DNA of 64,000 nt from Betaproteobacteria bacterium (GCA_016705475.1 JADIYD010000009.1:295425-359424); one strand, 5' to 3'; positions 47,212-54,667 are shown, numbered from the stretch's first letter. The notes: a model not told the origin generated them from the letters alone. Numbers and translations: made by a program.

Positions 47212-49776
47212 TCACGCATCACGCCGGAAAACGAAAGAACGCGACGTTCCCTGGCTATCCCAGCCCGGACGATGGGCAAGCGTCGTTTTCTTCAGATTGA
47301 CCAGGATGGTGTTGTAGGCGAACGCGCCAGCGGGGCTCGGCTCATCCTTGGTCAAAAAGTCAGGGTTGCCGGAACGATCAATGCCCTGCTTGTCGAGATC
47401 CATCCATGAACCTTCGTACACGACCACCACGCCCGGCATGCAGCGCTCGGTGACATAGACCGGCACGACGATCTTGCCGCGCGCATTCCAGACTTCGACC
47501 ATATCGCCGGTTACCAGCTTCAGGCGCCGTGCATCGCTGGCATTGATGGTGATCTCCTGCTGGAAGGTTTCGCGTAGCCAGGGAATGTTGTGGAAGATCG
47601 AATGTGTGCGGTGCCTCGGATGTGGCGTGATCATGTGGAACGGGTATTCCTTGACCTTCGGATGTCCCATCCATTCAAAAGGCTCGATCCATTTCGGGAT
47701 TGCCGGTATCGGATAGCCCCACTGGGTCTTCTTCCAGTCTGTTACTTGAGCCAGCGTGGTCGAGAAAATCTCGATTCGCCCCGAAGCGGTCTCAAACGGG
47801 ACACCTTTCTCAATTTGGTCGCGGAAGGCAACATGGGGCTTGTCGAAGGTGAATTTGTACACCCCACGCCGCTTGAACTCTTCCCAGGACATGGTGACAC
47901 CCTGATGGTGTTGCACCCTTTTCCACCAGGCAACCAGATAAGCTTCATCCGTTGCATCCGGGTTCTGAAAATAGCTTCGGTTGGCGCGTGGGTTATAGCG
48001 CTTGCCAAAATCCTTGAGGCTGGGGTCAAGTGTTTCCAGGCGGTACGCCAGCTCGGTATAGACCTGAAAATCGGTTCTCGACTCGCCCATGGGCTCAATG
48101 ACCTTGGGGCGATGAATGTAGTAGTGGCCCTTGTACCAGGGCAAACCGACATCATGGCGCTCAAAGTGGGTTGCAATCGGAAGGAGTACGTCCGCCCACA
48201 AACCGGAAGGGGTGATGGTCGAATCGGAGCAAACCACCAACTCCAGCTTCTTGATGGCCTCGATTTCCTTGTTGATGTTGGTGAGCTGGTTGAGCCAGTC
48301 GGAGCCATGCCAGAAGATGGCCTTGATGTTGGGAATCTTGCCGTCGAGTTCATCCTCGCGTGGCCAGCAGCCGACTTCCTCGCGTTTGACGTTCGGGTAG
48401 TTCAGCACGCAGTGCGCCCAGCGGTCAGACTTGATTGAAGCCCACCAGAGGTTGGCATTTTCGTCGTAGGGATAGGCGGTGGATTCCGCGTGCCAGCCCT
48501 TGCCTACCCCTTCGGCGCAGCCGCCGAGAATGCCGATGTTGCCGGTCATCGCCTGCACCGCGGCCGCCATACGGTTGTATTGCTCACCGTAGGCGTTGCG
48601 CCCCGGCCCCCAGGAGGCTTTGAGTGCTGCCGGCTTGGTGCGGGCATACATATCGGCCAGTTTTCTGATATCGGCTGCCGAAACGCCGCAAATTTTCTCC
48701 GCCCATTCCGGCGTCTTGGGGATCTTGTCCCGGACGCCCAAAATATAGTCTTTGAAGCTTTCCTGATCTTTCGCCCAGTCCGGCATGGTTCCCGCATCCA
48801 TCCCTTGAACGAACTTGTCAATGAAAGCCTGATCCTGAAGGTTCATCTCAAAGATGTAGTGAGCCATCCCGGCCAGCATCGCCGCATCGGTATTCGGCTT
48901 GATCGGTATCCACCAGGCGTCGTAGGCGGCTGCCGAGTCGGTGTATTGCGGGTCGATCACAACGAACTTGCAGCCGTTCTGCTTGGCCATCCGCATGTAA
49001 TAGAAGGTGTTGCCGCCGTGGAACGTATAGGCGGGATTCCAGCCCCACATGATGATCAGCTTGCTATGCGCGAATGCGTCGTCCTCGTTGCCGTCCTGAA
49101 TCGTGCCGAAGGTCATGTTGGACGAGAATGTCGTCCCCTGATAGCTGGGCACGGACCACGAGTTGGTCCGGCAGCCGAACATGCCGAGAAAGCGGGCGAG
49201 CAAACCTTCAATTTGGTCCGATTTATGCAGTACACCGTAGGAACTGCCGGCATAGGCCTGATCGAGGATGGCAGTTGGGCCATACTTGCTCTTCAGTTCG
49301 ACCATCTTCCTGGCGATATGGTCCAGCGCCTCATCCCAGGAAACGCGCTTGAACTTGCCTTCACCTCGCTCGCCAACGCGCATCATCGGGTAGAGGAGAC
49401 GTTCAGGGGAATACAGGCGGGAGCGATACGAACGGCCGCGCAGGCAGGCCCGCAGTTGCGGTTCGGCCACAGTGTCCTTGCCGAACTCTCCGCCGGCTTG
49501 GTAGCGACCATCGTCGGAAGACAGCCTAACAATGACATTGCCCTTCTTGTGCGCCACCAGCATGTGACGTGATCCACAGTTGTGGTCGCATGAAGTGACG
49601 ACGGTCGTCAGCTGGTCATCTCGGAAATACGGCTCGTAGGCAAACGCCTCGGCATCCTTCTGGCCCAGCGCCATCTCAAGCAACCCACTGGAACTAGCTA
49701 GCACGGTGCCGGCTGCCGAGGTTTTCAGGAAGCTGCGGCGAGCCGGATTGAGAATGGTGACATCGGGCTTCTTCAT
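47212..49776 (-). CDS. DmsA-like molybdopterin oxidoreductase, Tat-exported catalytic subunit
   Basis: 854 residues from ATG 49776. Tat signal NPARRSFLKTSAAG; then a FS0-like region with Cys63, Cys67, His71 and Cys111, corresponding to the four-Cys site of DmsA (CTVNCGSRC). RACLRGRSYRSRLYSPERLLYPMMRVGERGEGKF is strongly DmsA-like. Alignment of SWSVPSYQG with the DmsA Mo-ligand region places a serine at the Mo position. Molybdopterin-binding segments (IIMWGWNP, FVVIDPQYTDSA, DVLLPIATHFER, HPRHRTHSIF) are intact. Likely a periplasmic reductase of an S- or N-oxide or oxyanion; the substrate is not fixed by sequence. It overlaps the pentaheme gene by four bases. Confidence 0.93.
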   Translation of the reverse strand: MKKPDVTILNPARRSFLKTSAAGTVLASSSGLLEMALGQKDAEAFAYEPYFRDDQLTTVVTSCDHNCGSRHMLVAHKKGNVIVRLSSDDGRYQAGGEFGKDTVAEPQLRACLRGRSYRSRLYSPERLLYPMMRVGERGEGKFKRVSWDEALDHIARKMVELKSKYGPTAILDQAYAGSSYGVLHKSDQIEGLLARFLGMFGCRTNSWSVPSYQGTTFSSNMTFGTIQDGNEDDAFAHSKLIIMWGWNPAYTFHGGNTFYYMRMAKQNGCKFVVIDPQYTDSAAAYDAWWIPIKPNTDAAMLAGMAHYIFEMNLQDQAFIDKFVQGMDAGTMPDWAKDQESFKDYILGVRDKIPKTPEWAEKICGVSAADIRKLADMYARTKPAALKASWGPGRNAYGEQYNRMAAAVQAMTGNIGILGGCAEGVGKGWHAESTAYPYDENANLWWASIKSDRWAHCVLNYPNVKREEVGCWPREDELDGKIPNIKAIFWHGSDWLNQLTNINKEIEAIKKLELVVCSDSTITPSGLWADVLLPIATHFERHDVGLPWYKGHYYIHRPKVIEPMGESRTDFQVYTELAYRLETLDPSLKDFGKRYNPRANRSYFQNPDATDEAYLVAWWKRVQHHQGVTMSWEEFKRRGVYKFTFDKPHVAFRDQIEKGVPFETASGRIEIFSTTLAQVTDWKKTQWGYPIPAIPKWIEPFEWMGHPKVKEYPFHMITPHPRHRTHSIFHNIPWLRETFQQEITINASDARRLKLVTGDMVEVWNARGKIVVPVYVTERCMPGVVVVYEGSWMDLDKQGIDRSGNPDFLTKDEPSPAGAFAYNTILVNLKKTTLAHRPGWDSQGTSRSFVFRRDA

Positions 49777-50630
49777 GGTTTTTGCTCGGTCTTGAGGAAA
49801 CGTGGTTCGGAGTGCACTGGCCGATCTTTGGCCCAGTCGGGCATGCCTTCCGGCATTTCGTGCCAGGGGTTGCGGGCATAGGGATAGGGGATGCGATACC
49901 AGGCGCGCGCGCCGTGACACCCTAGGCAGACATCGGCACCGTTACCGCTCTCCTTCGCGGCGATGGCTGCTGCTTCGATAGCCTCAGCCTTCAGATAGTT
50001 GACCTGATGCCGATGTGTCCGCGTCGATACGTGGCAAGTCAGGCAGTCATTCTGGAAATAGTGTTTTGTCTCATCCCAGGTGCCGGGCAGTCGCATCAGT
50101 TCCCATCCTGGGAACTGGCCGTGGCACTTGAGACAGATGGCCTCCGGGTTGACCTGCTTGCGCAGGGTAAAGCCCGTGTCTTCCTGCGAGGCACCGGTCG
50201 CCGAACTGCCTGGCGCCTCTTCGCGCGGATCATGGCCCTCGTGACACGTATTGCATTGCAGATTCATAAGCTCTTTGGCCATATGTGTCACTAAATGGCG
50301 CCGATGGAAGGTGTCCTGCTCACCTTTATAGGTGGATACCTGCTGATACCAGGCCCGCGTATCATGCGCATTTACCCCTGCGGGTGATACTGGACGTACC
50401 CGCTCTTCAAGCACCTCGCGATGACAGGCAAGGCACTGTTCGTTCGTGGCGCTCGCGATAGCTGGCTTGAAATGAAGGGGGTCGTAGGTGGCGCGGAAAT
50501 GGCTCTTGCTGTCGATGTCTTCTTGTGTCCGTGGCGCCGGGACACTTTGTTTGCCGCAACCCGCCGTTATCGAAATGAGTGGAATGAGTGCTGCAGTGAT
50601 CAGCCCGATGATCGAGAACCGTATATTCAT
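49773..50630 (-). CDS. Pentaheme c-type cytochrome lipoprotein
   Basis: 285 residues from ATG 50630, whose ATGA overlaps the preceding stop. The signal IIGLITAALIPLISITAGC has a lipobox-like TAGC, so membrane anchoring is likely. Five CxxCH motifs: CLACHR, CNTCHE, CLKCHG, CLTCHV and CLGCHG. A Gly/Ser/Thr-rich loop separates haems 2 and 3. Position between the secreted protein and the molybdoenzyme suggests it exchanges electrons with the catalytic subunit. Confidence 0.9.
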   Translation of the reverse strand: MNIRFSIIGLITAALIPLISITAGCGKQSVPAPRTQEDIDSKSHFRATYDPLHFKPAIASATNEQCLACHREVLEERVRPVSPAGVNAHDTRAWYQQVSTYKGEQDTFHRRHLVTHMAKELMNLQCNTCHEGHDPREEAPGSSATGASQEDTGFTLRKQVNPEAICLKCHGQFPGWELMRLPGTWDETKHYFQNDCLTCHVSTRTHRHQVNYLKAEAIEAAAIAAKESGNGADVCLGCHGARAWYRIPYPYARNPWHEMPEGMPDWAKDRPVHSEPRFLKTEQKP

Positions 50631-50959
50631 TTTTTTTCTGCCGGAGGGATTGGAGCTGTGTGCCATCCGCGCAGATCGTAGGGGCCAGTCATGCCCGGAT
50701 GCGTAAATGGTGTGAACCACCCCCCTTGATCCTTCAGGAAGTTCAGGCTATCCGGAATCGGGGAGGAAACGCCGCGCAAAGCGTTCCTAGCGTCCTGAAT
50801 GGGACCGGTTGTCAGTACAGGCGCATTGGCAGGCCGCTGAAACGGGGTCAGGCCGGCGATCGGATAGGGCACTGAAGGTACCGCAACTACCGTATTCGCC
50901 CCGCATTGCACAATCAGAGCAAGCAGTGGGGCGGTGAGCCATTTTTGGAGTGTGTTCAT
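50627..50959 (-). CDS. Secreted protein of unknown function in the molybdoenzyme operon
   Basis: 110 residues with a signal peptide (WLTAPLLALIVQCGANTVVA) and a Pro-rich mature part (PYPIAGLTPFQRPANAPVL, GGWFTPFTHPGMTGPYDLRGWHTAPIPP). No CxxCH or metal motif. The frame is open to 51016, but the signal sets the start at 50959. Translation is coupled to the pentaheme gene (ATGA). I do not recognise the family; a structural or cytochrome-partner role is only a guess. Confidence 0.75.
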   Translation of the reverse strand: MNTLQKWLTAPLLALIVQCGANTVVAVPSVPYPIAGLTPFQRPANAPVLTTGPIQDARNALRGVSSPIPDSLNFLKDQGGWFTPFTHPGMTGPYDLRGWHTAPIPPAEKK

Positions 50960-50981
50960 TGGAGTGTAGGAAAAGCCAGGA

Positions 50982-51009
50982 AGCGGACGGGAGAGGCCTC
51001 CCATCCGCT
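50982..51009 (-). terminator. Intercistronic hairpin after the Met-rich gene (partial terminator or stabiliser)
   Basis: On the minus strand AGCGGATGGGAG and CTCCCGTCCGCT form a 12-bp stem (one G-U pair) with loop GCCT, 15 bases after the Met-rich stop and 23 bases before the next start. It is followed by TCCTGGCTTTTCC, not a clean T-tract. It could let the first gene be expressed far above the rest. Confidence 0.6.
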
Positions 51010-51023
51010 GGATCAAAGAAGGA

Positions 51024-51458
51024 TTACTTCTTGCCTTCCATGCCGCTCATACCAGACATGCCCTTCTGGCCTTCCATGCCAGACATGCCGCTCATGCCGG
51101 ACATGCCCTTCTGGCCTTCCATACCGGACATACCGGACATACCGGACATACCGGACATACCGGACATACCGGACATACCGGACATACCGGACATGCCCTT
51201 CTGCTTCTTGCCTTCCATGCCGGACATGCCGCTCATACCGGACATGCCCTTCTGGCCTTCCATACCGGACATGCCAGACATGCCCTTCTGCTTCTTGCCT
51301 TCCATGCCAGACATGCCGCTCATGCCAGACATGCCGCTCATGCCCTTCTGACCTTCCATACCGCTCATGCCGGACATGCCCTTCTGGTCGGCAGCAAAGG
51401 CAGCGCCGGCGATGGCCATGGAAAGAACGGAAGCAGCGATGACGAACTTGGATTTCAT
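51024..51458 (-). CDS. Periplasmic methionine-rich repeat protein
   Basis: 144 residues: signal peptide FVIAASVLSMAIAGAAFA followed by a mature part built almost only of MSG units, interrupted by MEGQKG and MEGKKQKG spacers. I count 31 Met in about 122 mature residues. There are no Cys, Trp or aromatic residues, so it should be unstructured. A strong AAGGAG precedes the ATG. It is the first gene after the sigma-54-type promoter. By analogy with MrpX of Azospira it may be a sacrificial oxidant scavenger; Met-rich Cu(I) binding is the main alternative. Confidence 0.88.
   Translation of the reverse strand: MKSKFVIAASVLSMAIAGAAFAADQKGMSGMSGMEGQKGMSGMSGMSGMSGMEGKKQKGMSGMSGMEGQKGMSGMSGMSGMEGKKQKGMSGMSGMSGMSGMSGMSGMSGMSGMEGQKGMSGMSGMSGMEGQKGMSGMSGMEGKK
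51121..51192 (-). repeat. Eight perfect tandem copies of a 9-base unit inside the Met-rich gene
   Basis: ATACCGGAC is repeated eight times without change, each copy encoding one Met-Ser-Gly step. Because the unit is nine bases, gain or loss of copies keeps the frame. The remaining MSG units in the gene are variants using ATGCCGGAC, ATGCCAGAC or ATGCCGCTC, so this run looks recently expanded. Confidence 0.9.
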
Positions 51459-51550
51459 AAAATCTCCTTCGAAGTGAGATAACTGTTAATGCCCCGCGAT
51501 ATGCAAGACTCGAAAACAAGCCGCATAATCGGCATGTTCGCCAACTACTT

Positions 51551-51566
51551 TGCACAACCCATGCCA
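51551..51566 (-). promoter_or_regulatory. Sigma-54-type promoter of the Met-rich/molybdoenzyme operon
   Basis: The minus strand reads TGGCATGGGTTGTGCA. It has the essential GG and GC exactly ten bases apart and TGGCAY at the -24 element; the -12 element is GTGC in place of TTGC. The start of transcription would fall near 51540, giving a leader of about 80 bases before the ATG at 51458. A sigma-54 activator gene lies in the same cluster. Confidence 0.7.
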
Positions 51567-51710
51567 CCCAGGACGGTTGTTTGTTAATCATTGTTTTTAT
51601 TGAATTAATTGCGCGTTGCTGCAATTGCTGAATTTCCGCAGATCTGCCATCCTGTCATGCCGGTTTGCCCAGATTCCTGAAAATCCAAGTCAATTGCTGG
51701 AAGTCGGCAT

Positions 51711-51725
51711 ATGACAAATTGTCAT
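51711..51725. promoter_or_regulatory. Palindrome at enhancer distance from the sigma-54 promoter
   Basis: ATGACAAATTGTCAT is a perfect inverted repeat (7-base arms, central A), about 170 bases upstream of the predicted transcription start, the usual distance for binding sites of NtrC-family activators. A second imperfect dyad (TCCTGAAACTGC / GCAGTCAGGA) follows at about 51727-51759. Likely sites for the activator encoded at 38815; this is inference. Confidence 0.5.
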
Positions 51726-51784
51726 TTCCTGAAACTGCTTGTTTTCGCAGTCAGGACCTGTCGTTCCTTCGGGCTTGCCATACA

Positions 51785-52059
51785 AGGCACTGCGATCTTG
51801 CCGGGGCTGGATGGCTTGCAGTTGCTAAAATCCCTGCGGGTGGCGGGGGAATTTGCCGTTGTTGTTCCTGACCGCGCCCAATCAGGTTGAGGGTCTGGTC
51901 AAGGAGCTGGCGTTGGGCGCTGACGACTGTCTGGTCAAGCCTTTCGCCATTTCGGAACTGCTCGCATGCTCCATCGTTCTCGCCCATGGTGGCGAGAACG
52001 CGGTGTCCATTTCCGATCAGAGCGCCGAGTTTTATCGGCGTTTGCCGCGGGGCGATTGA
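51785..52059 (+). pseudogene. Remnant of a response-regulator receiver domain
   Basis: Frame 1 reads LPGLDGLQLLKSLRVAGEF, and one base further LPLLFLTAPNQVEGLVKELALGADDCLVKPFAISELLA, together the second half of a receiver domain including the Thr/Ala switch and the conserved Lys (VKPF). The N-terminal half with the acidic pocket is missing, a frameshift near 51850 splits the rest, and no output domain follows. It lies between the sigma-54 promoter region and the esterase gene. Confidence 0.55.
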
Positions 52060-52124
52060 TCGCTGCTGGCCAGGCTGCCCCAGTTTCCGCATACTGCCTG
52101 CCTGACGAACACGAGGAGACCCCC

Positions 52125-52811
52125 ATGGAAATCGACATGCCGCCGCTTGAGGTCGAAACTGCCGCCAACCCCGAGTACGCGGTGATCTGGCTACACGGCC
52201 TGGGCGCCGATGGCTCGGACTTCGTGCCGGTCGTCCCCGAGCTCGGTCTCGCCGCGTCGCCGGCCGTCCGTTTCATCTTCCCGCACGCGCCCTACATGGC
52301 AGTCACCTGCAATGGCGGCTACGTCATGCGCGCCTGGTACGACATCATTTCGCTCGACAGCACCAGCCGGCGTATCGACGAGGCGGGGATCGTTGCCTCA
52401 CGCGAAACCGTGCGGCACCTGATCGAACGTGAAAAAGGCCGAGGAATTCCGGTCGACCGCATCTTTCTCGCCGGTTTTTCGCAAGGCGGCGCGGTCGCCT
52501 ACACGACGGCGCTGACCCACCCGGAGAAGCTGGCCGGGCTCATCGCCTTGTCGACCTACATTCCTTCGCCGGCGCTGCTTGATAAAGACTCAGCGGGCGC
52601 CAATCACAACATCCCGATCTATGCCGCTCACGGTACAGCCGACGATGTGGTTTCGCCAGTCCTCGGTCTGGCCGCCCGGGATCTGTTACTCGAACGCGGC
52701 TACGACATCGCGTGGCACGAGTACCCGATGCCGCATTCGGTCTGTCTGGAGGAAGTTTGGGCTATCGGCAGTTGGCTTGGCGAGCAGATGCGTAAAACCG
52801 GCGCAACCTAG
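52125..52811 (+). CDS. Carboxylesterase (phospholipase/carboxylesterase, EstB/YpfH type)
   Basis: Alpha/beta-hydrolase of 228 residues. The nucleophile elbow is GFSQGG (about residue 118), the acid lies in AAHGTADDVV and the catalytic His in YPMPHSVCLEE; the oxyanion region is WLHGLGADGSDF. GAGGAGA before the ATG sets the start; the longer open frame from 51966 has no support. The family hydrolyses small carboxylic or thioester substrates; the physiological substrate is unknown. Confidence 0.92.
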   Translation: MEIDMPPLEVETAANPEYAVIWLHGLGADGSDFVPVVPELGLAASPAVRFIFPHAPYMAVTCNGGYVMRAWYDIISLDSTSRRIDEAGIVASRETVRHLIEREKGRGIPVDRIFLAGFSQGGAVAYTTALTHPEKLAGLIALSTYIPSPALLDKDSAGANHNIPIYAAHGTADDVVSPVLGLAARDLLLERGYDIAWHEYPMPHSVCLEEVWAIGSWLGEQMRKTGAT

Positions 52812-52829
52812 CCGCCGCTGCGTCGTGGC

Positions 52830-53069
52830 TTACTTGGCCCGGGTACGTCCCGGCTTGTCGGTGTCGGTGATCGAATGGGCTTCTTCGTCCGCCGCCTGGA
52901 GCAGCCAGATCAGGTCGCTGCCCTGCACCGGCATCGGGATCATCTGGTTCCAGCGCCAGCGAAACACCGGGCCGTACGGGACATAGCGCGCCAGCACATC
53001 GCCCTGTTCGGTCACACCGAAAAACGGCAGCGGTGCGGTAATGAGAGCCTTCAGTTGTTCATTGGTCAC
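52830..53069 (-). CDS. Small protein of unknown function
   Basis: 79 residues with Pro/Trp-rich central part (FFGVTEQGDVLARYVPYGPVFRWRWNQMIPMPV) and a charged tail. No signal or membrane segment. The GTG start has GGAGG nine bases upstream, a strong ribosome site, which makes it a credible gene. Convergent with the esterase and downstream of ccoG on the same strand. Family not recognised. Confidence 0.7.
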   Translation of the reverse strand: MTNEQLKALITAPLPFFGVTEQGDVLARYVPYGPVFRWRWNQMIPMPVQGSDLIWLLQAADEEAHSITDTDKPGRTRAK

Positions 53070-53133
53070 GGTGCAATTCCTCCCGAAGAATCGAGGCCTT
53101 CACGTCCACGGCCTCAACGGAAGTATTCTAAGC

Positions 53134-54537
53134 TCAAGGCATCCAGAATTTCGAGCGTTCCGTTACGGCTACAAGCGGATCGGCCACGTCCGCCACGTTG
53201 AAGGTGATCGGTGCGGCGCCCGACGGTGCCGAGCCCGGTTCGACGCTGACAATCGCCGTCTGAGTGCCAATCTCGCCACCCGGAATGGTGATTTCACTGT
53301 CGCTCGCCAGGCGTACCCCTTCGATGCCGCCGATGGTGATCCTGAATGTCCGCGTCTGGTCGCCGGTGTTCATGATTTGCAGGCGATAAGCGTTCTCGAT
53401 GGAGCCGTCGTCGGCTTCCCGCGACAGCACGTTGCGATCTTTCAGGACATTGACGATGAGGGGAATCCGGGAGGCCAGCGACCACGCCGTAGCGGCAGTC
53501 AGGGCGACGAGGATCGCCGTGTAAATGATGACCCGTGGCCGGGCGGCGCGACGAATGATTTCCATCGTCGTGTAGCGCATGGTGACGGCGTTTTCAGTCG
53601 AATAGCGGATCAGGCCGCGTGGATAGTTCATTTTGTCCATCACCTGGTCGCAGGCGTCGATGCAGGCGGCGCAGCCGATGCACTCGTTCTGCAGACCGTT
53701 GCGGATATCGATGCCGGTCGGGCAGACCTGAACGCAAATACCGCAATCGACGCAATCACCCAGGCCCACCGTCTTGGGATCGACGCCCTTGGCACGAGGG
53801 CCACGCGCGTCGCCGCGTGCCGTGTCGTAGGCGATGATCAGCGTGTCAGGGTCGAACATCACGAACTGGAAGCGGGCGTAGGGGCAGATCTGGCGGCACA
53901 TCTGGTCGCGCAGGAAGCCGGCGTTGCCATAGGTAGCAATGGTGTAGAAGACAACCCAGAAAGAAGACCAGGCGCCGGGCGACAAGCTGACGATATCGTT
54001 CATCAGGTCGTGGATCGGCATGAAATAACCGACAAAGGTGATCCCGGTCCACAGTGAAAAGAGCAGCCAGGTTGCGTGTTTGGCGCTCTTGAGGGCAATT
54101 TTGCGGGCCGACCACGGCGCGGCATCGAGCTTGATGCGTTGTGGCCGCTCGCCTTCGATCATCTTCTCGAACCACAGGAAAATCTCGGTATAGACGGTCT
54201 GCGGGCAGGTGTAGCCGCACCACAATCGCCCGGCCACGGCGGTGAACAGGAAGAGTGTGAAGGCGCCGAGGATCATGAGCAGCACGAGGTAAATCGTGTC
54301 CTGCGGCCAAAGAACGAGGTCGAAGAAATAGAACTTGCGCGTGTCGATATCGAACAACACTGCCTGTCGACCGTGCCAGGGCAGCCAGCACAGGCCGTAG
54401 AAAACGATCTGGGTCAGCCAGACGAAGATCCAGCGCCAGCGCGTGAAAGGGCCACTGATCGAACGCGGGTAAACCTTGCCTTCGGGGTCGGCGACGGGCT
54501 TGATGTTGATGACTTTTCGCGGGGACTGCTCGGCCAT
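53134..54537 (-). CDS. ccoG: Cytochrome oxidase accessory protein CcoG (FixG/RdxA)
   Basis: 467-residue membrane ferredoxin that acts as a cupric reductase in cbb3 oxidase maturation. It has several TM segments (WIFVWLTQIVFYGLCWLPW, IYLVLLMILGAFTLFLFTAV), the CGYTCPQTVYTEIFLWFEKMIEG segment, two cluster motifs (CVDCGICVQVCPTGIDIRNGLQNECIGCAACIDACD) and a periplasmic Ig-like C-terminal domain. cco structural genes are not in the window. The gene is divergent from nsrR, with an NsrR-like box between. Confidence 0.95.
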   Translation of the reverse strand: MAEQSPRKVINIKPVADPEGKVYPRSISGPFTRWRWIFVWLTQIVFYGLCWLPWHGRQAVLFDIDTRKFYFFDLVLWPQDTIYLVLLMILGAFTLFLFTAVAGRLWCGYTCPQTVYTEIFLWFEKMIEGERPQRIKLDAAPWSARKIALKSAKHATWLLFSLWTGITFVGYFMPIHDLMNDIVSLSPGAWSSFWVVFYTIATYGNAGFLRDQMCRQICPYARFQFVMFDPDTLIIAYDTARGDARGPRAKGVDPKTVGLGDCVDCGICVQVCPTGIDIRNGLQNECIGCAACIDACDQVMDKMNYPRGLIRYSTENAVTMRYTTMEIIRRAARPRVIIYTAILVALTAATAWSLASRIPLIVNVLKDRNVLSREADDGSIENAYRLQIMNTGDQTRTFRITIGGIEGVRLASDSEITIPGGEIGTQTAIVSVEPGSAPSGAAPITFNVADVADPLVAVTERSKFWMP

Positions 54538-54586
54538 TGTTTTTCCGGAGACACCTCTGCGAACGTATTGCGCCGGACGCAGGTAT

Positions 54587-54609
54587 AAGATATAAATGAA
54601 ATGAATCTT
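54587..54609. promoter_or_regulatory. NsrR-type operator between ccoG and nsrR
   Basis: A 23-base dyad with arms AAGAT (54587-54591) and ATCTT (54605-54609) and a matching AAATG core. Against the E. coli NsrR consensus of 11-1-11 form I count 17 of 23 identities. It lies 50 bases before the ccoG start and 59 before the nsrR start, so it could control both. Confidence 0.6.
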
Positions 54610-54667
54610 TTATGCTACCAATCAATTCTGGTCAAAGCAATATTTAGAATATTTTTTATAAACAGCC

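Noticed and set aside
47202..47279. N-terminal extension of the DmsB-like subunit
   Set aside because: It overlaps the end of the molybdoenzyme gene, adds Arg-rich residues without homology, and GAGAGG sits before ATG 47201.
47212..49776. Perchlorate, nitrate or selenate reductase (type II Mo enzyme)
   Set aside because: The N-terminal cluster site and the RACLRGRS segment are DmsA-like, the Mo-ligand region aligns with serine, and no PcrB/PcrC-type or chlorite dismutase gene is present.
51024..51458. Regular repeats at 51050-51400 could suggest a CRISPR array
   Set aside because: The unit is nine bases without spacers, it is in frame in one secreted protein with a ribosome site and signal peptide, and no cas gene is near.
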